Assembly (NCBI RefSeq): GCF_019175365.1
Contig: NZ_CP059572.1
Location: 6,882,001-6,946,000 of the forward strand
DNA length: 64,000 nucleotides
Direction: 5' to 3'
Source of the DNA: Actinomadura graeca
GTDB taxonomy: Bacteria; Actinomycetota; Actinomycetes; Streptosporangiales; Streptosporangiaceae
In this document: positions 25,164-33,628 of the stretch, piece by piece
Numbering within the stretch: the stretch's first letter is position 1
How the letters are laid out: every line of letters begins with the position of its first letter
The notes under the pieces: generated by a model
What the model was told of the DNA's origin: nothing
Databases searched by the model: none
What the model saw: only the letters and a program-made list of their open reading frames with translations
Position numbers and translations under genes: made by a program

Positions 25164-26189
25164 ATGAGAGCCCGCATCACGGCCGTCGCGGCGCACCTGC
25201 CCGCGCGGACCGTCACCAGCGCCGAGGTCGAGGCCAGGATCGCGGCCGAGAGCGCCGTCCCGCCCGGATCCGGGGGCGGCGGCTACCGGCCGCCGCCGAC
25301 GATCGTCGAGCGGCTGACCGGCATCCGCCGACGGCACGTCATGCGCGACGACGAGCAGGCGTCCGACCTGGCCGTCGCCGCCGCGCGCCGCGTCCTCGGC
25401 GAACGCGGCGCCGTCCCCGGGAACCTCGATCTGCTGATCTTCGGCTCGGCGTCCCAGGACCTCGTCGAGCCCGCCACGGCGCACATCGTCGCCGCCAAGC
25501 TCGGCGCCGCGTGCCCGGTGTTCGACGTCAAGAACGCGTGCAACAGCTTCCTGAACGGCCTCCAGATGGCGGACGCGCTGATCCGCACGGGCCAGCACGA
25601 GCGCGTGCTGGTGTGCACGGGGGAGAGCCCGTCCCGCGCGATCCGGTGGAAGGTCCGCGACCGCGCGCAGTTCGCGGACGCGTTCGCCGGCTACACCCTC
25701 TCCGACGGCGGCGCCGCGATGCTCGTGGAGGCCGCCCCGGACGGCGGGATCTTCTACCGCGACTTCGCGGCCGTCTCCAGCGCCTGGCGGATCGGAACGC
25801 TCCCGGGTGGCGGGTCGATGCACCCGCGCGACCCCGAGCGCGGCTACTTCAGCGGCGACGGGCGTCGGCTGAAGGACGCGTTCGTCGCCGGTGGCCCCGA
25901 GCTGTTCGACACCGCGCTGAAGAAGACCGGGCTGGCCTGGGACGACTTCGCGGTCATCGCCGTCCACCAGGTGACCCTGCCGTACCTGGAGACGCTGCGG
26001 GCGACGCTCGGCATCCCGGCGGACCGGCTGGTCGTCACGCTCCCCGAGCACGGCAACACCGCCTCGGCGAGCCTGCCGCTCCAGCTCGCGACCGCGCTCG
26101 CCGAGGGCCGCTGCCGGCCGGGCGACCGGATCGCGCTGGCCGGGCTCGCCGGGGGCATCAGCCTCGGCGTCGTCTTCGCCGAGCTGTGA
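25164..26189 (+). CDS. OleA-like KAS III/thiolase-fold condensing enzyme
   Basis: This 341-residue thiolase-fold enzyme has its triad at Cys126 (KNACNSF), His268 (AVHQV) and Asn298 (EHGNTAS). Glu102 (QDLVEPATA) lies 24 residues before the Cys, close to the spacing of the Glu that acts as base in OleA. OleA joins two fatty acyl-CoAs head to head to give a 2-alkyl-3-keto acid. FabH would be ~320-330 residues and lack the linked ligase and SDR. Assignment to OleA rests mainly on co-occurrence with OleC-like and OleD-like genes. GGGGGA precedes the ATG. It heads an operon of five genes with 1-4 nt junctions. Confidence 0.75.
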   Translation: MRARITAVAAHLPARTVTSAEVEARIAAESAVPPGSGGGGYRPPPTIVERLTGIRRRHVMRDDEQASDLAVAAARRVLGERGAVPGNLDLLIFGSASQDLVEPATAHIVAAKLGAACPVFDVKNACNSFLNGLQMADALIRTGQHERVLVCTGESPSRAIRWKVRDRAQFADAFAGYTLSDGGAAMLVEAAPDGGIFYRDFAAVSSAWRIGTLPGGGSMHPRDPERGYFSGDGRRLKDAFVAGGPELFDTALKKTGLAWDDFAVIAVHQVTLPYLETLRATLGIPADRLVVTLPEHGNTASASLPLQLATALAEGRCRPGDRIALAGLAGGISLGVVFAEL

Positions 26190-26218
26190 GCGGGCGCGCT
26201 GTGACCGACAGGGTGACC

Positions 26219-26971
26219 ATGCGGCTGTGGGTCGTCATCCCCGCCTACGACGAGGAGCGCTCGATCGGCGCGACGCTGCGGCGCCTCGCCGGGCAGACCG
26301 ACACCGGCTTCGCGCTCGTGGTGGTCGACAACGGCAGCACCGACGGGACCGCGCGGGTCGTCCGGGAGTTCGCCGCCGGGCACCCGTCGATGGACGTCCG
26401 GATCGTCGCGGAGCCGGAGAAGGGCACCGGCGCCGCCGCCGACACCGGCGTCCGGCACGCCATCGCCGCGGGCGCGACGCACATCGCCCGCACCGACGCC
26501 GACTGCCTGCCGGACCGCGGCTGGGTGGCGGCGGTGAAGCGGGCCTTCGGCGAGGGCCTGGAGATGGTGTCCGGCCCGCTGCGCCCCCGCACCGACGAGT
26601 TCCCGCTCAAGTTCTGGGAGCGGCGCCTGCTGCCCGCCGTGATCGACGTCGCCGCGCTGTTCGGGCGGTTCCGGCCCGGCAACCAGGACCCGTCCTTCCT
26701 CGGCCCGTACGTGATGATGCCCGGCTGCAACGTCGCGATCACCGCCGGGCTGTACGAGCGCGCGGGCGGCTTCCCGCGCACCCGCATCGAGGACGTCCAC
26801 GAGGACCGGGCGCTGGTCAACCGCGTCCGGCGCCTGACGTCGGCCTACGGGCTGCGCGAGGACGTGGCCGTCTACGGCTCCGTCCGGCGTCTGCGCGCGT
26901 TCGGGCTGGTCAGGACGCTCGGCTGGTACGCCGACCACCGTTACCGCCCGGCCGTCGTGGACATCCGGTGA
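26219..26971 (+). CDS. GT2-family glycosyltransferase
   Basis: This is a 250-residue GT-A enzyme. WVVIPAYDEERSIGATL and VVVDNGSTDGTARVV form the nucleotide-binding half, RTDADC is the metal-binding DxD-type motif, and EDVHEDRALVNRVRR lies in the acceptor region. A terminal membrane span is not obvious. The ATG at 26219 follows AGGGTGACC; GTGs at 26186 and 26201 are alternatives. Its place between the OleA-like gene and a P450 suggests that the cluster's product, or a hydroxylated intermediate, is glycosylated. This is unusual for ole-type clusters. Confidence 0.8.
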   Translation: MRLWVVIPAYDEERSIGATLRRLAGQTDTGFALVVVDNGSTDGTARVVREFAAGHPSMDVRIVAEPEKGTGAAADTGVRHAIAAGATHIARTDADCLPDRGWVAAVKRAFGEGLEMVSGPLRPRTDEFPLKFWERRLLPAVIDVAALFGRFRPGNQDPSFLGPYVMMPGCNVAITAGLYERAGGFPRTRIEDVHEDRALVNRVRRLTSAYGLREDVAVYGSVRRLRAFGLVRTLGWYADHRYRPAVVDIR

Positions 26972-28188
26972 ACGCCGTCGAATCGCGTGCACGCCGTGGA
27001 CGCCCCGTGCTCACCGGGGACCGTGCCGCCGCCTGGGAACGGCGGCTCTACCTGGCCGCGCACCCGGTCGCGTACCCGCTGCTGCGCGGCATCGCCCGCC
27101 GCGGCCCCGCCGTGCGCGTCCCGGGCGTCGGCGTGGTGGTCAACGACGCGGCCGCGGCCCGCGCCGTCCTCATGGACGGGGAGACGTTCCGCAAGGACGG
27201 GCCGGGCTCCCCGGCCGAACTGTGGACGCCGGTGCTCGGCCCGTCCGTCCTGCTCAACATGGAAGGCGACGCGCACCGCGCGCTCCGCCGCCGCCTGGCC
27301 GACCTGTTCACGCCGTCCTACGCTGCGGCGCTGTGCTCCCGCGTGCTGTCCGCGCCGCTGGAGCGGCTCGCCGACCGGCTGGCGCGCGGCGCGGCCGTCG
27401 ACCTGGTCGACGCCTCCCGCGTCATGGCCGGCGCGGTGATCGGCGAGGTCATCGGCCTGGACGCGCGGGACGAGGCGGCCTACCGCGCCCTGTTCGAGCG
27501 CGGCGAGCGGATCGTCTCGATGATCTCGCTGCGGACGCGCCGGCTCTCCCCGCCGCAGGTGGCGCGGGCCCGCGCGGTGCTGGACCCGCTCGGCGACATC
27601 GCCGCCGCGTCCTACGCCGCCGGGGACGAGACCACCGTGATGGGGCGGATGCGCGCCCTCGGCCTGTCCCCGGACGAGGCGCGCGGCGCCGCCGGGGCGT
27701 TCTTCCTCACCGGCACCGAGACCGTCGCGACGCTGCTGCCCCGCCTGATCGCCCTCCTCGCCGACTCCGGGCAGCTCGGCCGCGTCGCCGCCGACCCCGG
27801 CGGCCTCCTCGACCGGGCCGTCGAGGAGGCCATGCGCGCGGCGACCCCGACGCCGGTCATGCTGCGCAGCGTCCACCGCCCCGCCGCCGTGGCCGGGGTC
27901 GCGGTCCGGCCGGGCGACCGCGTCCTCATCGCCACGCACAACTGCTGCCGCGCCCTCGGCCCGTTCGACCTCGACCGGCCGCACCCGCCCGAGCTGCGCC
28001 GCCTGTGGTTCGGCGCGGGCCCGCACTTCTGCATCGGCTATCCGCTCGCCATGGCCGAGATCCGGCTGGTCGCCCGCACCCTGCTCGCCGCCACGCCGCT
28101 GCGGATCACCCGCCGCGCCGCCGCCCGCGACGTGCTGATCCCGACCTACCGGCACCTGGCCGTCCGCTCGGAGGGGAGCGCGCCGTGA
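26968..28188 (+). CDS. Cytochrome P450 in the OleA/C/D-like operon
   Basis: This is a 406-residue P450 whose GTG overlaps the preceding stop. The I-helix reads FFLTGTETVATLL, the ExxR is EEAMRA, and the heme loop WFGAGPHFCIGYPLA. It is a paralogue of the divergent P450 at 23733-24923. The operon position implies oxidation of the long-chain acyl intermediate or of the final compound, creating a site for the glycosyltransferase next to it. Its stop overlaps the start of the ligase gene. Confidence 0.8.
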   Translation: MNAVESRARRGRPVLTGDRAAAWERRLYLAAHPVAYPLLRGIARRGPAVRVPGVGVVVNDAAAARAVLMDGETFRKDGPGSPAELWTPVLGPSVLLNMEGDAHRALRRRLADLFTPSYAAALCSRVLSAPLERLADRLARGAAVDLVDASRVMAGAVIGEVIGLDARDEAAYRALFERGERIVSMISLRTRRLSPPQVARARAVLDPLGDIAAASYAAGDETTVMGRMRALGLSPDEARGAAGAFFLTGTETVATLLPRLIALLADSGQLGRVAADPGGLLDRAVEEAMRAATPTPVMLRSVHRPAAVAGVAVRPGDRVLIATHNCCRALGPFDLDRPHPPELRRLWFGAGPHFCIGYPLAMAEIRLVARTLLAATPLRITRRAAARDVLIPTYRHLAVRSEGSAP

Positions 28189-29699
28189 CACTGATCCGGG
28201 CCCTGCTGGACCAGGCGGGGCGCACGCCCGGCCACGTCGCCCTCGTCGCCGGGGACGGCGCGGAGCTGACCTACGGGGAACTGCGGCGGCGGGTCCTCGC
28301 CGTCCGCCACGGGCTGCTGTCGGGCGGGCTCGCGCCGGGGGACGGGGTCCTGTTCTCGGTGCGGCCCTCGCCGGAGTCGCTCGTCCTGGCGCTGGCGGTC
28401 GTCGCGGCGGGCGGCGTCGTGGTGTTCGCCGACCCCGGGGCCGGGCCCGCGATGTTCACCGCGCGGCTGCGGCTGGCCCGCCCGCGCTGGTCGGCGGCCG
28501 AGTCGGTCCTGTACGCGGGCAGCAGGCTGCGGCCGGTGCGGGCGTACGCGCGGCGGCGCGGGCTGCTCCTGCCGGACCTCGGTGACCTGGAGGTGCCCGG
28601 CGGGGGGCCGATGTCGCACGTCCACGTCGGGCGCCGCCTGCCGGGCGTCCCGCGCGGGTCGCTGTCGTTCGCGTCCCTGGCGCGGGGCCCTGCGCCCGAA
28701 CCGGACGACGACGGCGACCCGGGCGCGCCCGCCGCCGTGATCTTCACCTCCGGGACCACGGACGACCCGCGCGCGGTCGTCCACACCCAGGGCTCGCTCG
28801 CGGCGGCGCTCGGCCTGTTCCGGGAGCGGATGCCGCTCGGCCCCGGCGACGTCGTGCACACCGACCAGCTCATGCTCGGGCTGCCCACGCTGATCTCCGG
28901 TGCCCGCTGGTCGATGCCGCCCCCCGGCTGCGCGCCCGCGGACTTCGCCCGGATGCTGCGCGGGCGCGGCGCCACCCACACCTTCTGCGTGCCCGCCCAC
29001 CTCGCCGAGATCCTGGACGCGGCGCCGACGCTGCCGCCGGGGCTGCGGCACGTGCTGCTCGGCGCGGCGCCCGCGCCCGCCGGGATCCTGCGGCGCGCGA
29101 TCGCCGCGGCTCCGACGGCCGAGGTCCTGTCGGTGTACGCGATGACGGAGATCCTGCCCGTCGCCATCGCGTCGGCGCGGGACAAGCTCGCGCACACCGC
29201 GTCCGGCGCGGGCGGCGACCTCCTCGGCGCACCGCTCCCCGGCGTCGGCGCGCGGCTGGCCGCGGACGGGGAGCTGCTGCTGTCGGGCCCCAACCTCTGC
29301 CGCGGCTACCTCGGCGCCGAGCCCCGCGGCGAACTGCCCACCGGCGACCTCGCGCGCCTGGACGAGGGGCGGCTCGTCCTGGTCGGCCGCAAGAAGGACA
29401 TGCTGATCCGCGGCAAGTTCAACCTCTACCCGGGCCTGTACGAGCCCGCCATCGCCGCGCTCCCGGACGTGGCGGACGCGGCGATCGTCGGCGTCCCCGA
29501 CCCCGGGACCGGGGACGAGGAGGTCGTCCTCGCGGTGGTCGGCCCTCCCGGCCTGCCCTCCCGGCTGCGCCGTGCCCTCCCCGACGTCATCGACCACGAC
29601 GCGCTCCCGGACCGGATCGTCGTCCTGGACGGGCTGCCCCGCTCCGGCCGCACCCGCAAGCTCGACCGGGACCGGCTCCGCGAGCAGGTCGCCCGGTGA
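28185..29699 (+). CDS. OleC-like AMP-dependent ligase (beta-lactone synthetase type)
   Basis: This 504-residue adenylate-forming enzyme has the P-loop IFTSGTTDDPRAVVHTQGS (~185-205), A5 motif YAMTEILPVA (~317), TGDLARLDEGRLVLVGRKKD and the terminal Lys loop GRTRKLDRDRL (~489). VRPSPESLVLALAVVAAG and the A5 wording resemble OleC, which closes 3-hydroxy acids to beta-lactones, more than acetyl- or fatty acyl-CoA ligases. It starts at a GTG overlapping the P450 stop. It could also be a fatty acid-AMP ligase; the OleA-like and OleD-like neighbours favour OleC. Confidence 0.75.
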   Translation: MTLIRALLDQAGRTPGHVALVAGDGAELTYGELRRRVLAVRHGLLSGGLAPGDGVLFSVRPSPESLVLALAVVAAGGVVVFADPGAGPAMFTARLRLARPRWSAAESVLYAGSRLRPVRAYARRRGLLLPDLGDLEVPGGGPMSHVHVGRRLPGVPRGSLSFASLARGPAPEPDDDGDPGAPAAVIFTSGTTDDPRAVVHTQGSLAAALGLFRERMPLGPGDVVHTDQLMLGLPTLISGARWSMPPPGCAPADFARMLRGRGATHTFCVPAHLAEILDAAPTLPPGLRHVLLGAAPAPAGILRRAIAAAPTAEVLSVYAMTEILPVAIASARDKLAHTASGAGGDLLGAPLPGVGARLAADGELLLSGPNLCRGYLGAEPRGELPTGDLARLDEGRLVLVGRKKDMLIRGKFNLYPGLYEPAIAALPDVADAAIVGVPDPGTGDEEVVLAVVGPPGLPSRLRRALPDVIDHDALPDRIVVLDGLPRSGRTRKLDRDRLREQVAR

Positions 29700-29795
29700 G
29701 GGGGACGCGGTGAGGGGGACGCGGTGAGGGGGACGCGGTGAGGGGGACGCGGTGAGGGGGACGCGGTGAGGGGGACGCGGTGAGGAGGGAGACGC
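29695..29795 (+). repeat. 14-bp tandem repeat forming a ladder of overlapping mini-ORFs
   Basis: There are six perfect copies of GGTGAGGGGGACGC (29695-29778), then a 17-bp variant GGTGAGGAGGGAGACGC. Each unit supplies a purine-rich ribosome site and a GTG. Each GTG opens a five-codon frame (GTG AGG GGG ACG CGG TGA) whose TGA overlaps the next unit's GTG. The first unit contains the ligase stop, and the last leads into the GTG of the SDR. Confidence 0.9.
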
Positions 29796-29796
29796 G

Positions 29797-30732
29797 GTGA
29801 GGATCGCGGTGACGGGGGCGTCCGGGTTCGTGGGCGGCGCGGTGTGCCGGGCGCTGGCGGGCCGGGGCGTCACCACCTGCGGATTCGGGCGCCGGACGAA
29901 CGTGCCGGGGGAGCACCTGGGCGGCGCCCGGTACCGCACATGGGACCTGACCCTCGGCCCGCTCGAAGATCCCCCCGACGTCGACGCCGTCGTCCACTGC
30001 GCGGGGAGCGTCACCGACTGGGGCCCGGCCGCGGAGGTGTTCGCCGGGAACCTCACCGGGACCCGCAACGCGCTGGTGACCTTCCCCGGCGCCCGTTTCG
30101 TCCATGTCAGCACGGCCAGCGTCTACGACCCGTTCCGGCCCGGCGTCATGGTCACCGAGGACGAGGCGCCCGTCGCCCGCTACCTCAACGCCTACGGCGC
30201 GTCGAAGGCGGCCGCCGAGCGCGCGGCCCTGGCCCGGGGGGCGATCGTGCTGCGGCCCCACGCCGTCTACGGGCCGGGCGACACCACGCTGCTCCCGCGC
30301 GTCCTGTCCGCGGTGCGCGGCCCGGTCCTGCCCGCCGTGGGCACCGGCCGGCAGCGCGTCAGCCTCACCTCGATCGCGAACCTCGTCCAGGCGTGCGTGC
30401 TGGCGGCGACCGGGCCGGTCGCCTCGGGCGTCTTCAACGTCGCGGACGCCTCGCCGGTCACGGTCGACGACGCGCTCCGGGCGCTCCTGCGCGAGCGCGG
30501 CGTCCGCGCCAGGCCCGTCTACGCCCCCGCCCGCCTCGCCATGCCCCTGGCCACGGCCGTGGAGGGCGCGTTCCTGCTGGCGCGGCGTCCACGGCCCCCG
30601 CGCCTGACCCGGTACGCCGTCGGGCACCTCGCGGTCGAGCGGACCCTCGACATCGGCGCCGCGCGCGCGGTCCTCGGCTATGCCCCGCATGAGACGAGCT
30701 TCGCCGGGGCCGCCGGCTGGTCGTCAACCTGA
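29797..30732 (+). CDS. OleD-like NAD(P)-dependent reductase (extended SDR)
   Basis: This 311-residue extended short-chain dehydrogenase has VTGASGFVGGAVCRAL as the dinucleotide site, a Ser in STASVY, and the Y133-x3-K137 pair (YGASK). RPHAVYGPGDTTLLPRVL and the tail RLTRYAVGHLAVERTLD, then ARAVLGYAP, parallel OleD and 3-beta-HSD-type reductases. OleD reduces 2-alkyl-3-ketoacids to 3-hydroxy acids, the substrate for OleC. The GTG start overlaps the TGA of the last mini-ORF in the repeat. The stop lies inside the first operator of the next gene. Confidence 0.8.
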   Translation: MRIAVTGASGFVGGAVCRALAGRGVTTCGFGRRTNVPGEHLGGARYRTWDLTLGPLEDPPDVDAVVHCAGSVTDWGPAAEVFAGNLTGTRNALVTFPGARFVHVSTASVYDPFRPGVMVTEDEAPVARYLNAYGASKAAAERAALARGAIVLRPHAVYGPGDTTLLPRVLSAVRGPVLPAVGTGRQRVSLTSIANLVQACVLAATGPVASGVFNVADASPVTVDDALRALLRERGVRARPVYAPARLAMPLATAVEGAFLLARRPRPPRLTRYAVGHLAVERTLDIGAARAVLGYAPHETSFAGAAGWSST

Positions 30733-30768
30733 GGTTGACGACTCGGGGAGCGTCAACCTATCGTTGAC
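30723..30768 (+). promoter_or_regulatory. Two operators over a leaderless promoter
   Basis: GTCAACCTGAGGTTGAC (30723-30739) and GTCAACCTATCGTTGAC (30752-30768) lie 29 bp apart. Within them, TTGACG (30735-30740) and TATCGT (30759-30764) are 18 bp apart and look like -35 and -10 boxes. The ATG follows six bases after the -10 with no ribosome site, which predicts a leaderless transcript under direct repression. Confidence 0.65.
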
Positions 30769-30770
30769 GC

Positions 30771-31502
30771 ATGACGGATCCCCTCCAGGCGACCGGCCAG
30801 GTCCGCCTCGACGAACTGATCGACGCCATCAAGAAGGTGCACTCCGACGCCCTCGACCAGCTCACCAGCGCGGTGATCGCCGCGGACCACCTCGGCGAGG
30901 TGGCCGACCATCTCATCGGCCACTTCGTCGACCAGGCACGGCGCTCCGGCGCGTCCTGGACCGACATCGGCAAGAGCATGGGGGTCACCAAGCAGGCCGC
31001 CCAGAAGCGGTTCGTCCCCAAGGCGCATCCGGCGGACCTCGACCCGTCCCAGGGGTTCTCCCGGTTCACCCAGCGCGCCCGGAACGTCACGATCGGGTCG
31101 CAGAACGAGGCCCGCGCGGCGGGCAACGACCAGATCGTCCCCGCGCACCTGGTCCTCGGCCTGCTCGGCGAGCCGGAGGCGCTCGCGGCCAGGGCGGTCG
31201 TCGCGCAGGGGGTGGCGCTCGACGCCGTCCGCGAGGCCGCCGCCGCCGTGCTGCCCCCGGCGGCCGGCCAGGTCCCCGAGCTGATCCCCTTCGACCAGGA
31301 CGCGAAGAAGGTCCTGGAGCTGACCTTCCGCGAGGCGCTGCGCCTCGGCCACAACTACGTCGGGACCGAGCACATCCTGCTCGCCCTGCTGGAGTTCGAG
31401 GACGGCACCGGGACGCTGTCCGGCCTCGGCCTCGGCAAGGACGCCGTGGAGGCGACGATCACCGAGGCACTGGACGCCATCGCGGCCCGCCCGCAGGCGT
31501 GA
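30771..31502 (+). CDS. Clp N-domain protein with helix-turn-helix, probable autoregulator
   Basis: This is a 243-residue protein. Residues ~1-90 are helical and include the helix-turn-helix SWTDIGKSMGVTKQAAQKRF. Residues ~95-243 hold a ClpC-type N-domain repeat pair (ARAAGNDQIVPAHLVLGLLG, ALRLGHNYVGTEHILLALLE). There is no AAA+ domain, so it is not a chaperone ATPase. Such stand-alone proteins probably use the Clp-N part as a sensor. Two palindromic sites overlap its own promoter, so autoregulation is likely. Confidence 0.8.
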   Translation: MTDPLQATGQVRLDELIDAIKKVHSDALDQLTSAVIAADHLGEVADHLIGHFVDQARRSGASWTDIGKSMGVTKQAAQKRFVPKAHPADLDPSQGFSRFTQRARNVTIGSQNEARAAGNDQIVPAHLVLGLLGEPEALAARAVVAQGVALDAVREAAAAVLPPAAGQVPELIPFDQDAKKVLELTFREALRLGHNYVGTEHILLALLEFEDGTGTLSGLGLGKDAVEATITEALDAIAARPQA

Positions 31503-31540
31503 GCCGATGAGTTCCGGGCGCGGCCCTGGTCCACATCGGC

Positions 31541-32437
31541 ATGGAGACCCTCATGAAGGCCGACGGGGTGGAGCTGTGCGCCGAGACGTTCGGTGATCCG
31601 GCCGACCCTCCGCTCCTCCTCATCGGCAACACCATGCTCACCTGGCCCGGCGGCCTGTGCGCGCGGCTGAGCGCGTTGCGCCGGTTCGTCGTCCGCTACG
31701 ACCTGCGCGGCACCGGGCGGTCCACCGGCGCCGGCGAGGGCGCCCCCCGCCACACCCTGCGGGACCTGGTCGCCGACGCGGCCGCCCTGCTGGACGCGCT
31801 CGGCCTGCCCCGGGCGCACGTCGCGGGCTTCGGCGTGGGCGGCTGGATCGCCCAGCTCCTCGCGCTCGACCACCCCGGCCGGGTCACGACCCTCACGCTG
31901 GTCGCGGCCCGGCCGACCGCGCCCGGCCCGGCCGACCCCGACCTCCCCGAGCACGCCCCGGAGGTGATGGCGCACTTCATGGCCCCGCCGCCCGTCGACT
32001 GGTCCGACCGGGCGTCCGTCGTCGCGTTCATGGTCGAGAACGCGCGCCACCTCGCGGGCCCGGCGTTCGACGAGGCCGAGGCGCGCGAGCGCGCCGAGCG
32101 GATCGCCGGCCGCACCGTGCTCCCGGACCCGGCGTCCCCGGACGGCGACCCCGGCGCGGCCCACCGCGCGGACCAGATGGCGGCCGGTTTCGCCGAGCTC
32201 GACAGCGGTGATCGCTGGCGCGAGCGGCTCGGCGGCATCACCGCGCCCACCCTGGTCGTCCACGGGGAGGACGACCCGTTCTTCCCCCTGGGCAACGGAC
32301 GCGCCCTCGCCGCGGAGATCCCCGGCGCGCGCCTGGTCACCGTCCCCGGGATGGGCCATGGGCTGCCCCGCGCGGCATGGGACGTGATCGTCCCCGCGAT
32401 CCTCCAGCACACCTCCGGCGCCGCCGCGGCCGGATAA
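31541..32437 (+). CDS. Alpha/beta hydrolase-fold protein lacking the nucleophile Ser
   Basis: This 298-residue protein has the order and spacing of alpha/beta hydrolases of the RdmC/DnrP esterase type (ETFGDPADPPLLLIGN oxyanion strand, RYDLRGTGRS, HGEDDPFFP acid, GMGHGLP histidine). The nucleophile elbow reads AGFGVGG, so Gly98 (GGC) stands where G-x-S-x-G needs Ser. The Asp and His are kept. It may be a binding protein or use another mechanism, or the gene may be decaying. It is not OleB, which needs an Asp nucleophile. It lies 38 nt after the Clp-N gene. Confidence 0.8.
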   Translation: METLMKADGVELCAETFGDPADPPLLLIGNTMLTWPGGLCARLSALRRFVVRYDLRGTGRSTGAGEGAPRHTLRDLVADAAALLDALGLPRAHVAGFGVGGWIAQLLALDHPGRVTTLTLVAARPTAPGPADPDLPEHAPEVMAHFMAPPPVDWSDRASVVAFMVENARHLAGPAFDEAEARERAERIAGRTVLPDPASPDGDPGAAHRADQMAAGFAELDSGDRWRERLGGITAPTLVVHGEDDPFFPLGNGRALAAEIPGARLVTVPGMGHGLPRAAWDVIVPAILQHTSGAAAAG

Positions 32438-32479
32438 AACCGCTCGCCCGGCCCCGGCGTCCTCTGATGGGGTGGCGGC

Positions 32480-33628
32480 GTGGACGACCACCTACGCGGC
32501 GCCGCCCTCGCCGGGGCCTTCCACGCCGACGTCGTCCGGCCGCTCCTGGCCGAGGCGATGCCCCGGCTCCGGTACGCCGCGGCTCGGCTCGGCTCCGGGT
32601 CCGACGTGCTCGGGTTCGACGACGTGATGAGCCGCGACCACGACTGGGGCTGCCGCCTGACGCTGCTGGTCGACGACCCCGGCGCGGTGCCCGTGGTGGG
32701 ACGCCTTCTCGAACGCGGCCTGCCCGGGCACTACCGGGGGTACCCGGTCCGGTTCCCGGTGACCTGGGACGCCTCGGACACCCACAACGTAGAGGTCGCG
32801 ACCGTCGCGGGGTTCTGCCGGAGCCGCCTCGGCCTGGACCCGACGCGCGCCCTGTCGGCCGTGGACTGGCTGTGCCTCACCGGCCAGTCCGTCCTGGAGG
32901 TGACCGCCGGGCCGGTGTTCGAGGACACGACGGCGACGCTGGCGCCCGTCCGCGCGACGCTGCGCCGCTACCCGCCCGACGTCGAGCGGTACGTCCTCGC
33001 GGCCTGGTGGCGGCGGGTGTCGCAGTGGATGCCGGTGGCCGGGCGCACCGCCGCGCGCGGCGACGGGACCGGCTCCCGGATCCTCGGCGCCCGCCTCGCC
33101 GAAGATCTGTGCCGCCTGGCGTTCGCGCTCTCCCGCGAATGGGCGCCGTACGCGAAGTGGCGCGGGACGGCGTTCGCCCGCCTGGACATCGCGGGCGCGC
33201 TGGAAGGGCCGCTCGCCGCGGCCGTCGCGGAGCCCCGCTGGCAGGACCGCGAGCAGGCGCTGGCCGAGGCCGTCCTGACGCTGTCCCGCCTGCAACGGCG
33301 GCGCGGGCTGCCCGTCCCCGATCCCGCGGTGATTCCCTTCTGGGACCGGCCGTACCGGACCGTGGACGAGGGGCTCTCGGCCGGCCTGCTCGCCGGGGTC
33401 CGCGACCCGGAGGTCGCCGCGCTGCCTCCGGGCGCGGGCTCGGTGGAGCAGTGGTCCGACAACGTGGACGTCCTGACCGCGCCCGATCGGCGGACCGCCC
33501 TCGCCGCCGCGTACCGCGCCTGGATCGGCGGGGACGCGCGGACCGGCGGGGACGCCGGGGTCAGCCGAGACGCAGGGCCAGGAAGAAGTCGACCCGGTCC
33601 TCAAGGCGGGACAGATCACGGCCCGTGA
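32480..33628 (+). CDS. DUF4037 domain protein, nucleotidyltransferase-like
   Basis: This is a 382-residue protein. SRDHDWGCRLTLLVDDPG near residues 50-68 is the acidic strand typical of DUF4037, a family related to nucleotidyltransferases; the rest is helical. It starts at a GTG, without a clear ribosome site, after the hydrolase gene. The 3' end overlaps the convergent pucR-like gene by 68 bp, and the last ~25 residues (GGDAGVSRDAGPGRSRPG) look unstructured. Function unknown. Confidence 0.7.
   Translation: MDDHLRGAALAGAFHADVVRPLLAEAMPRLRYAAARLGSGSDVLGFDDVMSRDHDWGCRLTLLVDDPGAVPVVGRLLERGLPGHYRGYPVRFPVTWDASDTHNVEVATVAGFCRSRLGLDPTRALSAVDWLCLTGQSVLEVTAGPVFEDTTATLAPVRATLRRYPPDVERYVLAAWWRRVSQWMPVAGRTAARGDGTGSRILGARLAEDLCRLAFALSREWAPYAKWRGTAFARLDIAGALEGPLAAAVAEPRWQDREQALAEAVLTLSRLQRRRGLPVPDPAVIPFWDRPYRTVDEGLSAGLLAGVRDPEVAALPPGAGSVEQWSDNVDVLTAPDRRTALAAAYRAWIGGDARTGGDAGVSRDAGPGRSRPGPQGGTDHGP

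Noticed and set aside
29695..29795. CRISPR-like repeat array
   Set aside because: The repeats are directly adjacent with no spacers and the units are only 14 bp.
31541..32437. OleB for the OleA/C/D-like cluster
   Set aside because: OleB belongs to the haloalkane dehalogenase-like group with an Asp nucleophile. This protein has Gly at that position and resembles RdmC/DnrP-type esterases. A separately regulated gene lies between.
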